A stretch of DNA of 64,000 nt, taken from contig NZ_CP027062.1 of assembly GCF_002966125.1 (NCBI RefSeq), positions 2,418,001-2,482,000 of the forward strand, written 5' to 3'. The translations under genes were made by a program, and so were the position numbers. The notes beneath the pieces are model-generated. The model was given only the letters and a program-made list of their open reading frames with translations. It was not told the origin of the DNA and made no database searches. How positions within the stretch are numbered: the first letter of the stretch is position 1; every line of letters starts with the position of its first letter. The stretch is from Pukyongia salina (GTDB lineage Bacteria > Bacteroidota > Bacteroidia > Flavobacteriales > Flavobacteriaceae). Below, piece by piece: positions 62,551 through 64,000 of this stretch.

Positions 62551-63537
62551 ATGAGCAATACAATAAAACGTGTAGCTGTGCTAACCAGCGGGGGAGATGC
62601 CCCCGGTATGAATGCTGCCATCAGGGCGGTAGTTCGTTCCTGTGCCTATCATAATCTCGAGTGTGTAGGGATCTATCGTGGCCTACAAGGCTTAATAGAA
62701 GGTGATTTCGAATTGCTTGGCCCTCGTTCTGTAAAGAACATCATTAACAGGGGCGGTACTTTCTTGAAATCGGCTCGTTCTCAGGAATTCAGAACCAAAG
62801 AGGGAAGGCAAAAAGCCTATGACCATCTAAAGAACGCGAAGATCGATGCCATGGTGGTAATTGGTGGCGATGGTACCTTTACAGGAGCCAATATATTCAT
62901 CAACGAATTCGATTTTCCCATAGTTGGTTTGCCGGGTACCATTGATAACGATATCAACGGTACAGATTTTACCATTGGTTACGATACTGCACTCAACACA
63001 GTTGTTGAAGCCATCGATAAGATAAGAGATACGGCCAATTCGCACAACAGATTGTTCTTAGTGGAAGTGATGGGCAGAGATGCCGGAGATATCGCATTGA
63101 ATGCTGGTATAGGGGCCGGTGCCGAAGAGATCCTCATTCCTGAAGAGAATATGGGAAAGGATCGATTGATAAGTTCTCTTAAACGAAGTAAGAAATCGGG
63201 AAAATCCTCATCCATTGTTGTGGTTGCGGAAGGTGACCAGATAGGAAAGAACATTCTCGGGCTGGCAGATTATATAAGAAAACATTTAGATGAGTACGAA
63301 GTAAAAGTTACTGTACTTGGCCACATACAGCGGGGAGGTTCTCCCAGCTGTTATGACAGGGTGTTGGCAAGCCGTTTGGGCGTTGGTGCTATTGATGCGC
63401 TATTAGACGGCCAGCAGGGTGTGATGATAGGGATATCTCACAACAAAATTGTAAGGGTACCCTTTGAAGAGGCAATAAAAGGTGAAAATAAAATAGATCA
63501 GGACTTAATAAGAGTGGCAGATATCACATCTGTTTAA
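62551..63537 (+). CDS. pfkA: ATP-dependent 6-phosphofructokinase
   Basis: 328 residues. The motifs [27 protein letters not shown] (Gly after GGD marks ATP rather than pyrophosphate use), [20 protein letters not shown] with the catalytic Asp, and [14 protein letters not shown] are all present, as is [15 protein letters not shown]. It phosphorylates fructose-6-phosphate, the committed step of glycolysis. It is 11 bases before gapA and downstream of the maltose unit, with its own promoter and a candidate LacI-type site. Confidence 0.96.
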   Translation: MSNTIKRVAVLTSGGDAPGMNAAIRAVVRSCAYHNLECVGIYRGLQGLIEGDFELLGPRSVKNIINRGGTFLKSARSQEFRTKEGRQKAYDHLKNAKIDAMVVIGGDGTFTGANIFINEFDFPIVGLPGTIDNDINGTDFTIGYDTALNTVVEAIDKIRDTANSHNRLFLVEVMGRDAGDIALNAGIGAGAEEILIPEENMGKDRLISSLKRSKKSGKSSSIVVVAEGDQIGKNILGLADYIRKHLDEYEVKVTVLGHIQRGGSPSCYDRVLASRLGVGAIDALLDGQQGVMIGISHNKIVRVPFEEAIKGENKIDQDLIRVADITSV

Positions 63538-63548
63538 ACAAAGGATAT

Positions 63549-64000
63549 ATGACAAAAATTGGAATTAACGGCTTCGGCCGAATTGGAAGAATTGCGTTCC
63601 GCATCGCGGCGCAAAATGATAATGTAGAAGTAGTGGCCGTAAACGACCTTCTGGACGTGGATCATTTGGCTTATTTGCTTGAATACGATTCTGTTCACGG
63701 GAAATACCCGGGAACCGTATCTGTGGAAGGAGGAAACTTAATCGTAGATGGTAAGACCGTTCGCGTGACAGCCGAAAGAAACCCCGAAGATCTAAAATGG
63801 GATGCGGTAGGAGCCGATGTTATCATTGATTGTACCGGTATTTTTACCACCAAAGAAACCGCAGGAGCTCACCTTAAAGCCGGTGCGAGGAAGGTTGTTA
63901 TCTCGGCGCCATCTAAGGATGCTCCTATGTTTGTTATGGGAGTGAATCATAAAGATGTGAAGCCGGACGATAATATTGTTTCAAATGCTTCCTGTACCAC
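63549..64000 (+). CDS. gapA: Type I glyceraldehyde-3-phosphate dehydrogenase (partial)
   Basis: About 150 residues before the window ends. The NAD-binding start [17 protein letters not shown] and the strand [15 protein letters not shown] are clear, and the catalytic cysteine is just visible in SNASCTT at the edge. [21 protein letters not shown] is typical of the glycolytic, NAD-linked enzyme; the loop after VAVNDL suits NAD rather than NADP. It follows pfkA by 11 bases in an apparent glycolytic pair. The C-terminal half lies outside the window. Confidence 0.95.
   Translation, partial: MTKIGINGFGRIGRIAFRIAAQNDNVEVVAVNDLLDVDHLAYLLEYDSVHGKYPGTVSVEGGNLIVDGKTVRVTAERNPEDLKWDAVGADVIIDCTGIFTTKETAGAHLKAGARKVVISAPSKDAPMFVMGVNHKDVKPDDNIVSNASCT

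Overview
The window looks like a chromosomal segment of a marine-type member of the Flavobacteriaceae (Bacteroidota). The reasons are the Bacteroidota promoter element TAnnTTTG in front of many genes, the lack of clear Shine-Dalgarno sequences, characteristic flavobacterial families (HYC_CC_PP protein, DUF6660 protein, S74 tail-fibre-like surface proteins, a TonB receptor with an N-terminal carboxypeptidase-regulatory-like domain), and the flavobacterial gene order ftsK-lolA-lptF-ribB. I cannot name the genus.

Layout. (1) 1-2478, minus strand: a predicted membrane electron-transfer module with a cytochrome c fragment, a membrane-anchored 2x ferredoxin/FAD oxidoreductase and a multi-histidine membrane protein. 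(2) 2825-13949, plus: a copper/silver resistance operon (HYC_CC_PP protein, CusA, CusC, an HMA-AraC regulator, CopA, a DUF305 protein, CusB-DUF3347, a Cu-binding lipoprotein) closed by a terminator at 14008-14042. (3) 14505-19484, plus: an AT-rich second metal unit (DUF6660 protein, TonB receptor, Fur-family regulator, Zn/Cd-type P-type ATPase). (4) 19569-20174: tRNA-Ser(UGA) on the minus strand, followed downstream by three tandem ~173-bp repeats that each reproduce the last 16 nt of the tRNA and carry an intrinsic terminator. This is the most unusual element of the window and recalls the tyrT/rtT repeats of E. coli. (5) 20383-33795: housekeeping genes (nitroreductase, DegT aminotransferase, RibB with a decayed GTP-cyclohydrolase domain, LptF/G, LolA, FtsK, a VWA protein, diacylglycerol kinase, thiol peroxidase, NhaC). 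(6) 33978-41440 and 44851-47269: five related secreted repeat proteins, two with S74 self-cleaving chaperone tails and two built on a 15-residue YGxxN repeat. Among them lie a Cys/Met-metabolism PLP enzyme with a divergent Lrp regulator, and a dihydrolipoyl dehydrogenase. (7) 47485-54517, plus: FMN reductase, PabB-like synthase, TilS, DsbD, CocE hydrolase. (8) 55058-64000, plus: maltose/maltodextrin use (LacI regulator, beta-phosphoglucomutase, GH65 phosphorylase, two GH13 lipoproteins) leading into glycolysis (pfkA, gapA, the latter cut by the window end). One identical 15-bp candidate LacI operator lies upstream of both lacI and pfkA.

How the parts work together. Copper would be pumped out by CopA to the periplasm and by CusABC across the envelope, with small Cys/Met/His modules passing the metal along; the second unit probably handles zinc or a similar divalent ion. 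In the sugar region, lipoprotein amylases cut maltodextrin, GH65 phosphorolysis gives beta-glucose-1-phosphate, PgmB makes glucose-6-phosphate, and PfkA and GapA continue glycolysis. All functions are read from sequence motifs; no search was run.
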